This document shows positions 26,674 through 34,928 of a stretch of DNA of 64,000 nucleotides, in pieces. The translations under genes and the position numbers were made by a program. The notes beneath the pieces are model-generated. The model did not search any database and had not been told where the DNA came from. It saw only the letters and a list, made by a program, of their open reading frames with translations. Each line of letters opens with the position of its first letter. The stretch's first letter is position 1. Source of the DNA: Phycisphaerae bacterium (GTDB lineage Bacteria; Planctomycetota; Phycisphaerae; SM23-33); contig DRGC01000051.1 in the NCBI GenBank assembly GCA_011050235.1, forward strand, positions 82,333-146,332, read 5' to 3'.

Positions 26674-27096
26674 CTCTTTGGCGCCTCGAAACCTGTGGGG
26701 AGATTGGGCCGGTCGCACGTGCACAGCCCCCTGCCTGCATCGCCGAACTTGTCCACCTCGCCGGGCGTAGGATTATTAGAACCTATCGTAAGTATGGACG
26801 TCTCGCCCATGCACCCCTGCCGCCGACATCGACGATCGCCGAGCGGCCTGATGAGCCCGGGGCCCACAAGGCGCTGTGATGGCGGCTGGGTCGGTGATGA
26901 TGGGCTTGCAGTTGGCCGGACGATTGGGATAATGCCTTTGGCTAACCCAATGCAACCGCCTGTAGCCTGCCGATCCAGTTACGCGAGGCGACATACATTC
27001 TTGGCCGCAATAATGTGCAGAAAGACGCGTCTTTCGCTCATAAGCGGGCCTTTTCAAGTCGATTAGTAATGTAAGGTCTTGGAGTTAGAGCACTTT
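26674..27096. other. Intergenic region with a promoter and a perfect palindrome
   Basis: No gene is visible in these 423 bases. The useful elements are a promoter at 26906-26933 (listed separately) and the palindrome AAAGACGCGTCTTT at 27021-27034 in the leader of the broken cytidylyltransferase gene. The palindrome could be an operator or a weak hairpin. Confidence 0.4.
26906..26933 (+). promoter_or_regulatory. Probable promoter of the cytidylyltransferase remnant
   Basis: TTGCAG at 26906-26911 and GATAAT at 26928-26933 are separated by 16 bases. The predicted leader of about 155 nt runs to ATG 27097. Confidence 0.4.
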
Positions 27097-27754
27097 ATGC
27101 CAGACAATCTTGACAAGAACGCCCCGGGCGCCCCGGACATCCTGGGGTTGATCCCCGCTCGCGGCGGGTCGAAGCATCCGCCCAAGAAAAACATCCAGCC
27201 CTTCCGCGGCCGGCCTTTGATCGTCCATACCATCGAGCAAGGGCTCAACAGCAAGACCATCAGCCGCACTATCGTCTCGACCGACAGCGAGGAGATCGCC
27301 CAGATCGCCCGCGACGCCGGCGCGGATGTGCCTTTCCTTCGCCCGGCGGCGATGATCGACCGGGCCGTTCGGATGCTGCAGGACCACCCCGAGGCCGATT
27401 CGCTACGGGCCGTCATCCCAGCTCCGCATACGCCGTACAAGATGTGGTGACTGCAAGGACGGGCGCCTCGAGCCGCTGCTGACCTGCCCCGACGTACCGG
27501 AAGCCTACAACGAGCCGCGGCAGAAGCTGCCCACCATTTACTGGCAGAACGGCTACCTGGATGTAATCCGCACGAGCACGATTACGGAAAAGCGTTCGAT
27601 GATGGGCGACAAAGTCCTCGCCCTGGTCATGAGCCCCGAAGACGACATCGACAGCCAGCGCGACCTGGATACGGTGTCCCTTTTCATGGGCAGCCGGACC
27701 CGACGCACGACGATCGCCGTGGTGCGCCGTTTGTGGCGGACGCTTCGGCGCTGA
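27097..27754 (+). pseudogene. Broken NeuA-like acylneuraminate cytidylyltransferase
   Basis: ATG 27097 leads to ILGLIPARGGSKHPPKKNIQ, the nucleotide-binding start of CMP-nonulosonate synthetases, then GRPLIVHTIEQGL and RTIVSTDSEEIAQIA. After VPFLRPAAM the frame jumps directly to IDRAVRMLQDHPEADSLRAV, so about 45 residues that normally hold the QLRPTSP motif are missing in frame. At PYKMW the frame ends with TGA (27448-27450), yet another frame continues with DGRLEPLLTCPDVPEAYNEP, PTIYWQNGYLDVIR and SPEDDIDSQRDLDTV down to TGA 27752-27754. One deletion plus one frameshift make it inactive. Confidence 0.85.
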
Positions 27755-27794
27755 CGCCGAGCGGAATCATGTACCTTCGACAGGATAGTGACAG

Positions 27795-29783
27795 TTGACA
27801 GCCGACGACACCACACTGCTGGCGATCATAACGGCGCCGCTCACACCCGAAGACGTCCGCTGGATCACCGAACGCGCCTCCGGCCGAGCCGTGACCGCTC
27901 TGTGTTACGGCCAACAGGCCGAACAAGAAGACTTCCCGCCGGAGTGGACGCAAATGGCCACGGCGGATGTCATGGATGCGGAAGCCCTTCGCCGCGATTT
28001 TCTCGCGTTTCTGGATGCCTGGCCGCGACAGCCGATCGTCAACGGCCGAAGCTTCGATGACGTGCTTCGCCGCCGCCACGGCTACTCGCTGTGGTGGACG
28101 GGGCCGGGCAAGAACAAGCATCCCGACAAGGGCGTGTTCCTGACCGTGCGCACGGTATGGATCTGCAGCAGAGCCATCGAAGCCGTCGGCCCACAGCGCG
28201 TGCTCGTCTGCACGCGCCAACAGACCGTCGCTGCGGCGCTGGCGTCGAAGTGTCGAAATATGGGCGTTGCGTGTGAGTTCGCACCCAGTTCTGCCGGGCC
28301 GGCTATCAACAGTCTTGGGGGCGTCGTCGGCTGGTGGGTGAGCACGCTTCTGTGGCTCGTGGTCATCCCGTGGATGTATGCGGTGCGGGCGATCATGGCT
28401 CGGCTGATTGTCGGTCTGCGGCGCGACCGGCGCGAAGACCGGCGTCGCCCGGCCATCGTTCTCAATTCCAAGTATCCGCGCGATTACAGGAACGACGAGC
28501 CGGTCAACTGGCTTGAACTGGAAAACGCTTTGCATCGAGCGGACGAGACAGTGCGGCTCCGCCACCTCCTTCAACCGTCAAAGGTTCCTCGTCGAGGCCT
28601 GGCGGCGCTGTTCTGCCTGGTCTACGACCCGGCCTGGATGTCGCTACGGCGGATCAAAGAGCGGCTGTCGCCGGACGTATCCTACATGTGCCTGGGAACG
28701 TGTCTGCCTGCAACAGTGCGCCAACTCATCGGCATGTGGCGTTACCGTCGGCTGGAAAAGGCCCGGGCCTTCGCCGAGTCGTTCGAATTTGTCGGCGCCG
28801 ATCTGGCAGAACTGTACGTCCCGTTGCTGCGGCGGGCCGTGGCGCGGATGGCCTCGTGGGACTATGCCGTAGCGGCGGCCGCCAAGACACTCCGATCGGC
28901 CGGGACGGTCGCGGCATTCTGCGTGACCGAAGAGATGTACGAGTCGGGGATGATCTGTATCGCCGCAGCGCGGACGTTGAAGATTCCGACCGTGGGGGTG
29001 CAACACGGCACCCTGTTTCCGATGCATCTGATCTATGCCATTCCGCCGGGGCAGATGGCCGGGACGCCGACCCCTGATCACTTCGCCGTCTATGGATCCT
29101 ACGCCGCCGACGTGCTCAGCAAGTACGGCGCCTTTCCTCACGAACGCATCTGGGTCACCGGCGGGCCCCGATTCGACGCGCTGGTCAACCATCCTGCCGA
29201 TGGGGGCGAGATGCGACGGTCCCTGGACCTGCCGCTGGACAAGCGGATTGTGCTGGTGGCCACGCAGGAGTACGGGTGGTTCCTCGATGCCGTGCGGGCA
29301 GTGTTCGAGGTCGCCGGGCATCGGCCGGACCTTCAGATTGTCGTCAAGGCTCGGCCCATGCGCGATCACCCGCTGACGTCCTATCAGCAATTGGCCGCCG
29401 AGGCGGGCCTGTCGGACGTCGTGTTCTTTCTCGATCAGTTCAACGAGCTTCTGTCGGCGTGCGACGTGATGGTCAGCGGGTCGTCCACGACCGTCTTCGA
29501 GGCCATTCTGTTGGGCAAACGGACGATCTGCGTGAACTTCTCTGACGAGCCCGACCGCTATCCCTACGTCGCCAACGGCGGGTCGCTGCCGGCGAGGAAC
29601 GCCAAACAGATGGCCGAATCAATGCGTTTGGCGCTAAGCGATGAAGCTGCCGACCAACTCGAAGTCGATCGCCGGCGTTTCCTGGCCTACCACGCCGGTC
29701 CGACGGCCCAAGGCAAAGCGGCCGAGACGATGGCCGCGCGTATCCTGTCGCTGGGAGTGGGCGGGCCTGCCCGAGCGGATTAG
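27795..29783 (+). CDS. Large GT-B-type surface polysaccharide glycosyltransferase (glycerophosphotransferase-like C-terminus)
   Basis: The 662-residue protein has an N-terminal part of unknown type and a strong hydrophobic segment near residues 176-205 (VVGWWVSTLLWLVVIPWMYA). The C-terminal GT-B-like half has TVGVQHGTLFPMH near residue 405, HFAVYGSYAADVLSKYG, IWVTGGPRFDAL and VMVSGSSTTVFEAILLGK near residue 560. The Q-H-G and S-G-S-S/T motifs recall CDP-glycerol glycerophosphotransferases and CMP-sugar-using capsule transferases. Given the nonulosonate operon that converges on it, a CMP-sugar donor is a reasonable guess but unproven. The start is TTG 27795 after GGATAG. The stop overlaps the acyltransferase stop on the other strand. 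Confidence 0.7.
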   Translation: MTADDTTLLAIITAPLTPEDVRWITERASGRAVTALCYGQQAEQEDFPPEWTQMATADVMDAEALRRDFLAFLDAWPRQPIVNGRSFDDVLRRRHGYSLWWTGPGKNKHPDKGVFLTVRTVWICSRAIEAVGPQRVLVCTRQQTVAAALASKCRNMGVACEFAPSSAGPAINSLGGVVGWWVSTLLWLVVIPWMYAVRAIMARLIVGLRRDRREDRRRPAIVLNSKYPRDYRNDEPVNWLELENALHRADETVRLRHLLQPSKVPRRGLAALFCLVYDPAWMSLRRIKERLSPDVSYMCLGTCLPATVRQLIGMWRYRRLEKARAFAESFEFVGADLAELYVPLLRRAVARMASWDYAVAAAAKTLRSAGTVAAFCVTEEMYESGMICIAAARTLKIPTVGVQHGTLFPMHLIYAIPPGQMAGTPTPDHFAVYGSYAADVLSKYGAFPHERIWVTGGPRFDALVNHPADGGEMRRSLDLPLDKRIVLVATQEYGWFLDAVRAVFEVAGHRPDLQIVVKARPMRDHPLTSYQQLAAEAGLSDVVFFLDQFNELLSACDVMVSGSSTTVFEAILLGKRTICVNFSDEPDRYPYVANGGSLPARNAKQMAESMRLALSDEAADQLEVDRRRFLAYHAGPTAQGKAAETMAARILSLGVGGPARAD

Positions 29784-30337
29784 TGAAACTTCCCAGCCGC
29801 CTTGATCGCTTCGTACTTGTCCATGTCGCGATGCTTTAGGATACGCCACTTCTGGCTACCGACGATGGCGCCCTTGGGGACGTGGCCGGAGATCACGGCC
29901 CCCATGGCGATCACGGCGCCTTCTTCAATGTGCGTCCCCGGTGCGATCACCACGTCGCAGCCAATCCAGACGTTGTCCTCGATGATCACCGGCTTGACGA
30001 CGAAGGTGGCATCGTAGGGCACTTCGTCACCTTCGTAGTTGTGCGATGCCGTAAGGATCGTCACCCTCGCGCCAAAGTGAACGTAGTTGCCGATGGTGAT
30101 CCCGCCGCGGGCGTTCCACTCGGCGTCATGAATGGCGACGCCTCGGCCCACGGTGCAGTTCTCTGGGCAGGTGATGTGGACGGCGCCCGCCAGGGAGAGC
30201 GTGTCGGGGGCCGCGGCGTTGAGCCGCCGTCGAAGGCGGTCGTTCCGAACGGTCTGGTACTGCTGGCCGGCCCACTGGGTGAAGTAAACCGCCGGCCAGA
30301 GCAGCCATCGCAACAAAGAACTCACGAGGCGTTTCAT
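29780..30337 (-). CDS. Hexapeptide-repeat acyltransferase
   Basis: The 185-residue protein shows left-handed beta-helix hexapeptide repeats from about residue 55: ITIGNYVHFGARVTI, PVIIEDNVWIGCDVVIAPG and THIEEGAVIAMGAVISG. The conserved catalytic histidine is in LTASHNYEG. This is the O-acetyltransferase type that decorates sugars in surface glycans (WbbJ/LacA/NodL group). A short hydrophobic N-terminus (SSLLRWLLWPAVYF) may bring it to the membrane. Its ATG overlaps the TGA of the flippase gene (ATGA), so it is the last gene of the spsF-neuB-HAD-wzx operon. Confidence 0.87.
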   Translation of the reverse strand: MKRLVSSLLRWLLWPAVYFTQWAGQQYQTVRNDRLRRRLNAAAPDTLSLAGAVHITCPENCTVGRGVAIHDAEWNARGGITIGNYVHFGARVTILTASHNYEGDEVPYDATFVVKPVIIEDNVWIGCDVVIAPGTHIEEGAVIAMGAVISGHVPKGAIVGSQKWRILKHRDMDKYEAIKAAGKFH

Positions 30338-31848
30338 TTATTCGTCCTCCCCAGCATAGATCGTAGTTTCTCAGCGATGAGTTTTCGGCCCTGGGCCAGT
30401 TCGGTGGCGGTGACGGCATTGGTGGCCCGCAGCAGCACAAGCATCACAAGCACCAAGATAACTTTCAATGGGATTTCCATCAGCAAGGAGGGGCGCCAAT
30501 AGAAACCGGCCAGCACATCCAGCCCCACGGGGATGGCCGTGCAGGCCAGAATTCGCGCGAGCTTCGAAAACTCCCATGGCAGAGGGTACTTCATTTCGCC
30601 GGCGGCCGCCGCAACGACGAATCGCGTGACGAACCCGCCCACCATCGCCCAGGCGGCGCCATACATGCCCAGCAGCGGAATCAGCAGAAAGCACAGGCCC
30701 ACGGTGACGGCCAGGGACGAGAGGGTGGCCGTCGCAAGCCACAATCCGCCGCCAATGTAGAAGACTCGTAGGGAAATCATCAGGTACATCCCCTGAAAGA
30801 AATAGGCAAATACGATGATAGGCACGACGTAGGCCGCTTCGTGATAGGCGGGGTTGCGGATGATCAGGCGGATCATCGTCGGCGACAGCAGCCACAAGCC
30901 CAGAGCGAACAAACACACGCCGATGATGATCAGCGTGTATAGGCGCGACTGCTGACGCTTGGCCTCGGGGGTGCCCTCGCTCATCAGGCGGGCCAGCGTG
31001 GGATACGCCGCCTGCCCCAGCGCAAACAGGGGCAACTGCAGCAGCGGACCGAACCGGTTAGCCACACCATAAACGCCCAAAGCGTCGGCGCTGACCAGCT
31101 TGTTCAGCAGCCAGATCGTGACCGCCGGCGCCAGCAGCCCTGACAGCGAGTGAGGCACGAACGTCAGGCCCGTCAATGCCGTCTTCTTCCACAGGGAGCG
31201 ATCGAAGCGCCCCGCCCCCGCGCGCCACACCACCCGCCCGGCGATAAGGGCGGCAACGGCCATTCCGGCCACGATCGTGCCTTGTCGGCCGAACCCGCCC
31301 CAGCCCAGCCACACCACCGCCGCAACGCCCAATCCCATCTGCACCAGGTATTGGCACAGAGAGAGGCACACGGAGACCCGCGCTCGCTCCTGGAGCTGCG
31401 CCACGCCCTGGCCGAGCTTGACGACTACTTGCAGAGAACAGGCGGCCAGTATCATCAACCACAGGAGATACACGTGTCGGTTGTCGAGGGGAAGATTCGG
31501 CAAGAGGGAGCCGGCGATCCAAATACCCGCCAGCGCCCCTAGGCCGAACAATATGGCGATCTGGACCCCCTGAGCGATGAACATCGACCGGATCAAGACG
31601 GGACGCTTAGCCTCCGCTATGCGGAAATAGTGACTCTTTAGCCCCGGCCATAGGCCCATTGACACCAGGGCCGTCAGCGGCAGCATCACTTGTATCGCCA
31701 GGGCCACGATGCCCATCTGGGCGGTATCCAGATAGTCCGTAAACACCCGCAACAGGAACAGACCGACGATTTGCGGCACGATCTGGGCGATGGCGTAGAT
31801 CGACCCCAACTTTCCGATCTTGGCGACGTGTTTGGACAGTGTCATCAT
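30334..31848 (-). CDS. Wzx-type polysaccharide flippase
   Basis: The 504-residue protein has about fourteen hydrophobic segments spread from residue 12 to residue 475, with the MATE/MviN-like pattern of polysaccharide biosynthesis proteins. Typical segments are GSIYAIAQIVPQIVGLFLLR at the N-terminus and VYGVANRFGPLLQLPLFALG in the middle. It would move the undecaprenyl-linked repeat unit to the periplasm. It is the fourth gene of an operon with spsF-like, neuB-like and HAD genes, and overlaps the acyltransferase by four bases. No specific symbol beyond Wzx type can be assigned. Confidence 0.88.
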   Translation of the reverse strand: MMTLSKHVAKIGKLGSIYAIAQIVPQIVGLFLLRVFTDYLDTAQMGIVALAIQVMLPLTALVSMGLWPGLKSHYFRIAEAKRPVLIRSMFIAQGVQIAILFGLGALAGIWIAGSLLPNLPLDNRHVYLLWLMILAACSLQVVVKLGQGVAQLQERARVSVCLSLCQYLVQMGLGVAAVVWLGWGGFGRQGTIVAGMAVAALIAGRVVWRAGAGRFDRSLWKKTALTGLTFVPHSLSGLLAPAVTIWLLNKLVSADALGVYGVANRFGPLLQLPLFALGQAAYPTLARLMSEGTPEAKRQQSRLYTLIIIGVCLFALGLWLLSPTMIRLIIRNPAYHEAAYVVPIIVFAYFFQGMYLMISLRVFYIGGGLWLATATLSSLAVTVGLCFLLIPLLGMYGAAWAMVGGFVTRFVVAAAAGEMKYPLPWEFSKLARILACTAIPVGLDVLAGFYWRPSLLMEIPLKVILVLVMLVLLRATNAVTATELAQGRKLIAEKLRSMLGRTNK

Positions 31849-31882
31849 GTGCGTCGTTCTGTGGTGCGATTACGCGGATCGG

Positions 31883-32545
31883 CTACTGCGCCAAGCGGAT
31901 CAGTTCAGGGAAATGCCAGATGTAATGGTCAGCCGGGACAGGGGGGGCGAAATTGAAGGCCACAGCCGTTATCCCATACGCCATCGCCCCGGCCAATTCG
32001 TCCTCGTCGTGGGCGACAAAGGCCGCCTCGTCTTTCGCAACACCCAAAGCAGCCAGGGCTGCCTCGAACGCGTGAGGCGAAGGCTTGGTGTGGCCCAGAT
32101 CGTGACTGGTGAGGACCGCGTCGAAGTGGTCGGCGATGCCCAGATCCGCCAGTTGCGAGCGAATCTTCTGGCCGGAGCTTTCCGTGTCGCTGAGGACGGC
32201 CAGCTTGCAGCCCATGCGTTTCAGGTCGGCCAGTGTCTCGGCCACGCCATCGAACAGACGGCGCGTCGTGACAGCCGGGCTGTGAGCCTTGACGCGGGCG
32301 GCGACGATGGCGGCTTCGATCTGTTGATCGTCCAGCCCCAGCGACGCCAGCATCTCGGTGAAGGCCTCCCAGTATTCCTTCCGGCCGACGTAGACGGGTT
32401 GCAGGGCCGCTTCCCACTGGGTCACCAGCGTAGGATAGTCGATCTCCACACCGAGGCCGCGCAGATATCCGGTCAGCCATTTTCGCCAAACGGTAACGTC
32501 GAAGAGAATATCACCGACGTCGAAAATAAAGGCTCGGTACCGCAT
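31883..32545 (-). CDS. HAD-superfamily hydrolase
   Basis: The 220-residue protein has the HAD motifs FIFDVGDILFD (nucleophile Asp), LAVLSDTESS (motif II Ser/Thr), a motif III lysine in HTKPSPHAF, and FVAHDEDELAGA (motif IV acids). The residue two after the nucleophile is Gly rather than Asp, as in other 'FDVGDTL'-type HAD proteins, so phosphatase activity is likely but not certain. It follows the NeuB-like synthase by four bases, which suggests it removes a phosphate from a nonulosonate-9-phosphate or a related intermediate. That role is inference from position. Confidence 0.83.
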   Translation of the reverse strand: MRYRAFIFDVGDILFDVTVWRKWLTGYLRGLGVEIDYPTLVTQWEAALQPVYVGRKEYWEAFTEMLASLGLDDQQIEAAIVAARVKAHSPAVTTRRLFDGVAETLADLKRMGCKLAVLSDTESSGQKIRSQLADLGIADHFDAVLTSHDLGHTKPSPHAFEAALAALGVAKDEAAFVAHDEDELAGAMAYGITAVAFNFAPPVPADHYIWHFPELIRLAQ

Positions 32546-32549
32546 GGCC

Positions 32550-33647
32550 CTATGCGAAGTCCTCTTCGGAGAGCGTCACGTCAGCGGGGATATCGCGGCG
32601 GGCGCTCTTGCCGACAATGCGGCCGCGATCTCGCCACAGAAGCCCGGTGCCCGGGCTCTTGAGGCACAGCATCTCTTCGGTCAACACGGCCCCCTGGGGG
32701 ATATCGCTCTTTGAGACCAGCGATCGGCACAGCTTGGCGCGAGCGTCAGCTACACTGTCAGGCACGCGCTTGATGCCGTCGCCCATCGCGAGCTCCAAAT
32801 TGCGGATGTCGCGGACAACGCGTCGCTGGCCGTCGGGCTCGAGGCTGCATGCTTGGTCGGTGCCCTTGAGATGTCGGCCGAGAGTGGCGTGCTTTTCGAC
32901 GGCGACGGCCCCCAGCGAGGCGGCGACGACCGGGACCATGATGCCGATGGTATGATCGCTCATGCCGAGCAGGACGTCGAACTCCTGCCTGAGCGTCCGC
33001 ATGACCCGAAGGTTCACATCCACATAGGGCGTCGGATAGCTGCTTGTGCAGTGCATGAGCACGATCTTGTTGTGTTGTCGGCGTACGGTGTCCAGGGCTT
33101 CGCCGATGCGCTCGAGGGGGTCCATGCCGGAGGAAAGGATGATGGGCTTGCCGGTCTCGGCGATCGCCTGAATCAGAGGCAGGTTGGTCAGGTCGCGGCT
33201 GGCGACTTTGTAGAGCGATACGCCGACATCCTCGAGGTCTTCGACGCTCTGGGAGTCGCAGGCGGTGGCGAAGAAGATAATGCCTTTTTCCTCGGAGTAG
33301 GCCTTGAGCTCTTTGTATTGGTCACGAGAGAGCTCAAGGAACTCGCGGTGTTGGCCATACGTTTCGCCGAAGCTGTTTGGGCCCGGATAGGGCCGATCAT
33401 AGGCCTCTTTGGTCAGTTCGCTCGGAATGTGCCGTTTGCACAGCTTGACCGCATCGGCCTTGAAGAAGCCGATGTTATCGATCAGCTCTCGAGCCATCGC
33501 CATATCGCCATTATGGTTCTGCCCGACCTCGGCGATGATGAATGTGGGCTGATCGTCCCCGATCCATCGGCCGGGAGCGACTTGGAAGCTCTCGATTTCC
33601 TTGAGATCTTCGTTCTTGCGAAGGATGGGCCTCTTGACGCTCGTCAT
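32550..33647 (-). CDS. NeuB/SpsE-like nonulosonic acid (sialic acid family) synthase
   Basis: The 365-residue enzyme condenses phosphoenolpyruvate with an N-acyl hexosamine. It has FIIAEVGQNHNGDMAMA (metal and PEP region), VKLCKRH, FATACDSQSVEDL, YKVASRDLTN, PIILSSGMD, LMHCTSSYPTP and LLGMSDHTIG, then AVEKHATL. The C-terminal SAF (antifreeze-like) domain begins near residue 305 with SLVSKSDIPQGAVLTEEM. ATG 33647 overlaps the TGA of the spsF-like gene. The product could be a Neu, Leg or Pse-type sugar; sequence alone does not say which. The dedicated CMP transferase elsewhere in the locus is broken. Confidence 0.9.
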   Translation of the reverse strand: MTSVKRPILRKNEDLKEIESFQVAPGRWIGDDQPTFIIAEVGQNHNGDMAMARELIDNIGFFKADAVKLCKRHIPSELTKEAYDRPYPGPNSFGETYGQHREFLELSRDQYKELKAYSEEKGIIFFATACDSQSVEDLEDVGVSLYKVASRDLTNLPLIQAIAETGKPIILSSGMDPLERIGEALDTVRRQHNKIVLMHCTSSYPTPYVDVNLRVMRTLRQEFDVLLGMSDHTIGIMVPVVAASLGAVAVEKHATLGRHLKGTDQACSLEPDGQRRVVRDIRNLELAMGDGIKRVPDSVADARAKLCRSLVSKSDIPQGAVLTEEMLCLKSPGTGLLWRDRGRIVGKSARRDIPADVTLSEEDFA

Positions 33648-34432
33648 GACGTTAAGTCCTCTTGCTGGCGATCGCTGTAGGTCTTGGCTTGCTGGTCGTT
33701 CAACCTGGCCATGGTCGCCAACCAGTCCGGGCGCTGGCAAAGGGCCTGGACAACTTCCTCAGCCGTTGCGCCTTCGGCCCGCGGGCCCAGAACATCGAAC
33801 AACTCGCGGAGTATATCAAGATCATCCTGGGTATCCAGGGTTAGTCGCAAGCGATTGTCGTCGCAGAACTGCGGGACCGGAATGAAACGCACGCGATATG
33901 TCTCCGGCCGCGTGTAGATGCCGAGCGTGACGTGCTCCCGCTCCGTCTTATCGTCAATCGCCGCATCCGCGCGCTCAAGGCAGCTGCGTGAGAGGGCTTC
34001 GGCGAAGAAGCTGATCGCCGTCAGCATCACGGGCTTGCCGTCATTTCGGTTGAAGCTGAGATAGTCTTCGCCCCCGCGCATCGCCTCGTCGACCAGCACG
34101 TCGATGTAGGCCGGATCGATCAATGGGTTATCGGCGTTGACGCGGACAATCCAGTCGGCGTTATGTTCCTTGGCGGCGGCCATGAAACGGCCGAGCACAT
34201 CGTCCTCGCTGCCACGGAAGCAGTCGATTCCCTCGTCGCGGCAGAAGGCTTCGATGGCGTCATCCTGCGGGACGGTAGTCGTGGCGACAACAGTACTGTT
34301 GAGCCGTTCGGCTCGCCTCAATCGGTGGGTACACCAGCCGAGCACGGGGCGACCCGCCAGTGACATCAACGTCTTACCCGGCAGTCGGGTCGATCCCAGA
34401 CGCGCCTGGACAATCGCAACGGTCTTGTTCAT
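33644..34432 (-). CDS. SpsF-like cytidylyltransferase/glycosyltransferase
   Basis: The 262-residue protein begins MNKTVAIVQARLGSTRLPGK, the hallmark of the SpsF family, and has VVATTTVPQDDAIEAFC, a D-rich VNADNPLIDP metal motif and DTQDDLDIL near the end. SpsF proteins accompany SpsE (NeuB-like) in spore-coat and flagellin glycan loci and resemble CMP-Kdo/CMP-NeuAc synthetases. Here it could activate the nonulosonate, replacing the broken NeuA-like gene. GGAAGCGA precedes ATG 34432. It is the first gene of the five-gene operon with four-base overlaps and very short gaps. Confidence 0.87.
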   Translation of the reverse strand: MNKTVAIVQARLGSTRLPGKTLMSLAGRPVLGWCTHRLRRAERLNSTVVATTTVPQDDAIEAFCRDEGIDCFRGSEDDVLGRFMAAAKEHNADWIVRVNADNPLIDPAYIDVLVDEAMRGGEDYLSFNRNDGKPVMLTAISFFAEALSRSCLERADAAIDDKTEREHVTLGIYTRPETYRVRFIPVPQFCDDNRLRLTLDTQDDLDILRELFDVLGPRAEGATAEEVVQALCQRPDWLATMARLNDQQAKTYSDRQQEDLTS

Positions 34433-34520
34433 TCGCTTCCCTTTGATCGCGACCAAGTCAGATCGCTACGACTCCGTGGCGAGTTCGATGGCTCACACGG
34501 GTCGATCGCCGGAACTGAAG

Positions 34521-34695
34521 CTACAGGAATAACCCTTGCTTCGCTAGGAGTACCATATCATTTTGCGTCGGATCGCCTGCGGAGGGCTGCGGCTCTCGTT
34601 TCGGCATATTCTTGATGGCGCGGTGGCTGGCATTCCCGAACCAGTCGACCCGGCCCGACAAGAACAGGCCCGAACTGAATAGGTTGGTTTGTCAT
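34521..34695 (-). pseudogene. Short frameshifted coding remnant
   Basis: Minus-strand ATG 34695, with GGAAACGC upstream, begins MTNQPIQFGPVL. A one-base slip would continue in the frame FLSGRVDWFGNASHRAIKN, KREPQPSAGDPTQND and LLAKQGLFL, to TAG 34521-34523. It follows directly after the MBOAT tail on the same strand, where an O-acetylation partner gene is often found. I do not recognise the family, so this is only a probable remnant. Confidence 0.35.
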
Positions 34696-34720
34696 AATGC
34701 GTTTCCTGACACCCGGCTGG

Positions 34721-34822
34721 TTAGAACTGGAAATACAGGAAGGGGCTCTTGTGTGCAAGCAGCATGACGCACGCACAGAACAACATTGCCGTCACGACAG
34801 CGGCCCGGCCCCGCGAAGGCCT
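34721..34822 (-). pseudogene. C-terminal remnant of an MBOAT O-acyltransferase
   Basis: The frame between TAA 34823-34825 and TAA 34721-34723 ends AAVVTAMLFCACVMLLAHK followed by SPFLYFQF. The hydrophobic helix plus terminal 'FxYFQF' is the standard C-terminus of AlgI-type membrane-bound O-acyltransferases. The remaining 400 or so residues are gone. This suggests a lost O-acetylation step, which would fit the AlgD-like uronic acid gene at 5167. Confidence 0.6.
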
Positions 34823-34928
34823 TTATCCCTGTTGCCTGGTACCGGTATAAGAGCGAATCCTCCAAGAGTTCGATGTCCGCCGACCTGGCGAGCAAGAAGG
34901 GCCGGGCCCCGGGCCTCTCTGCCGCGGA

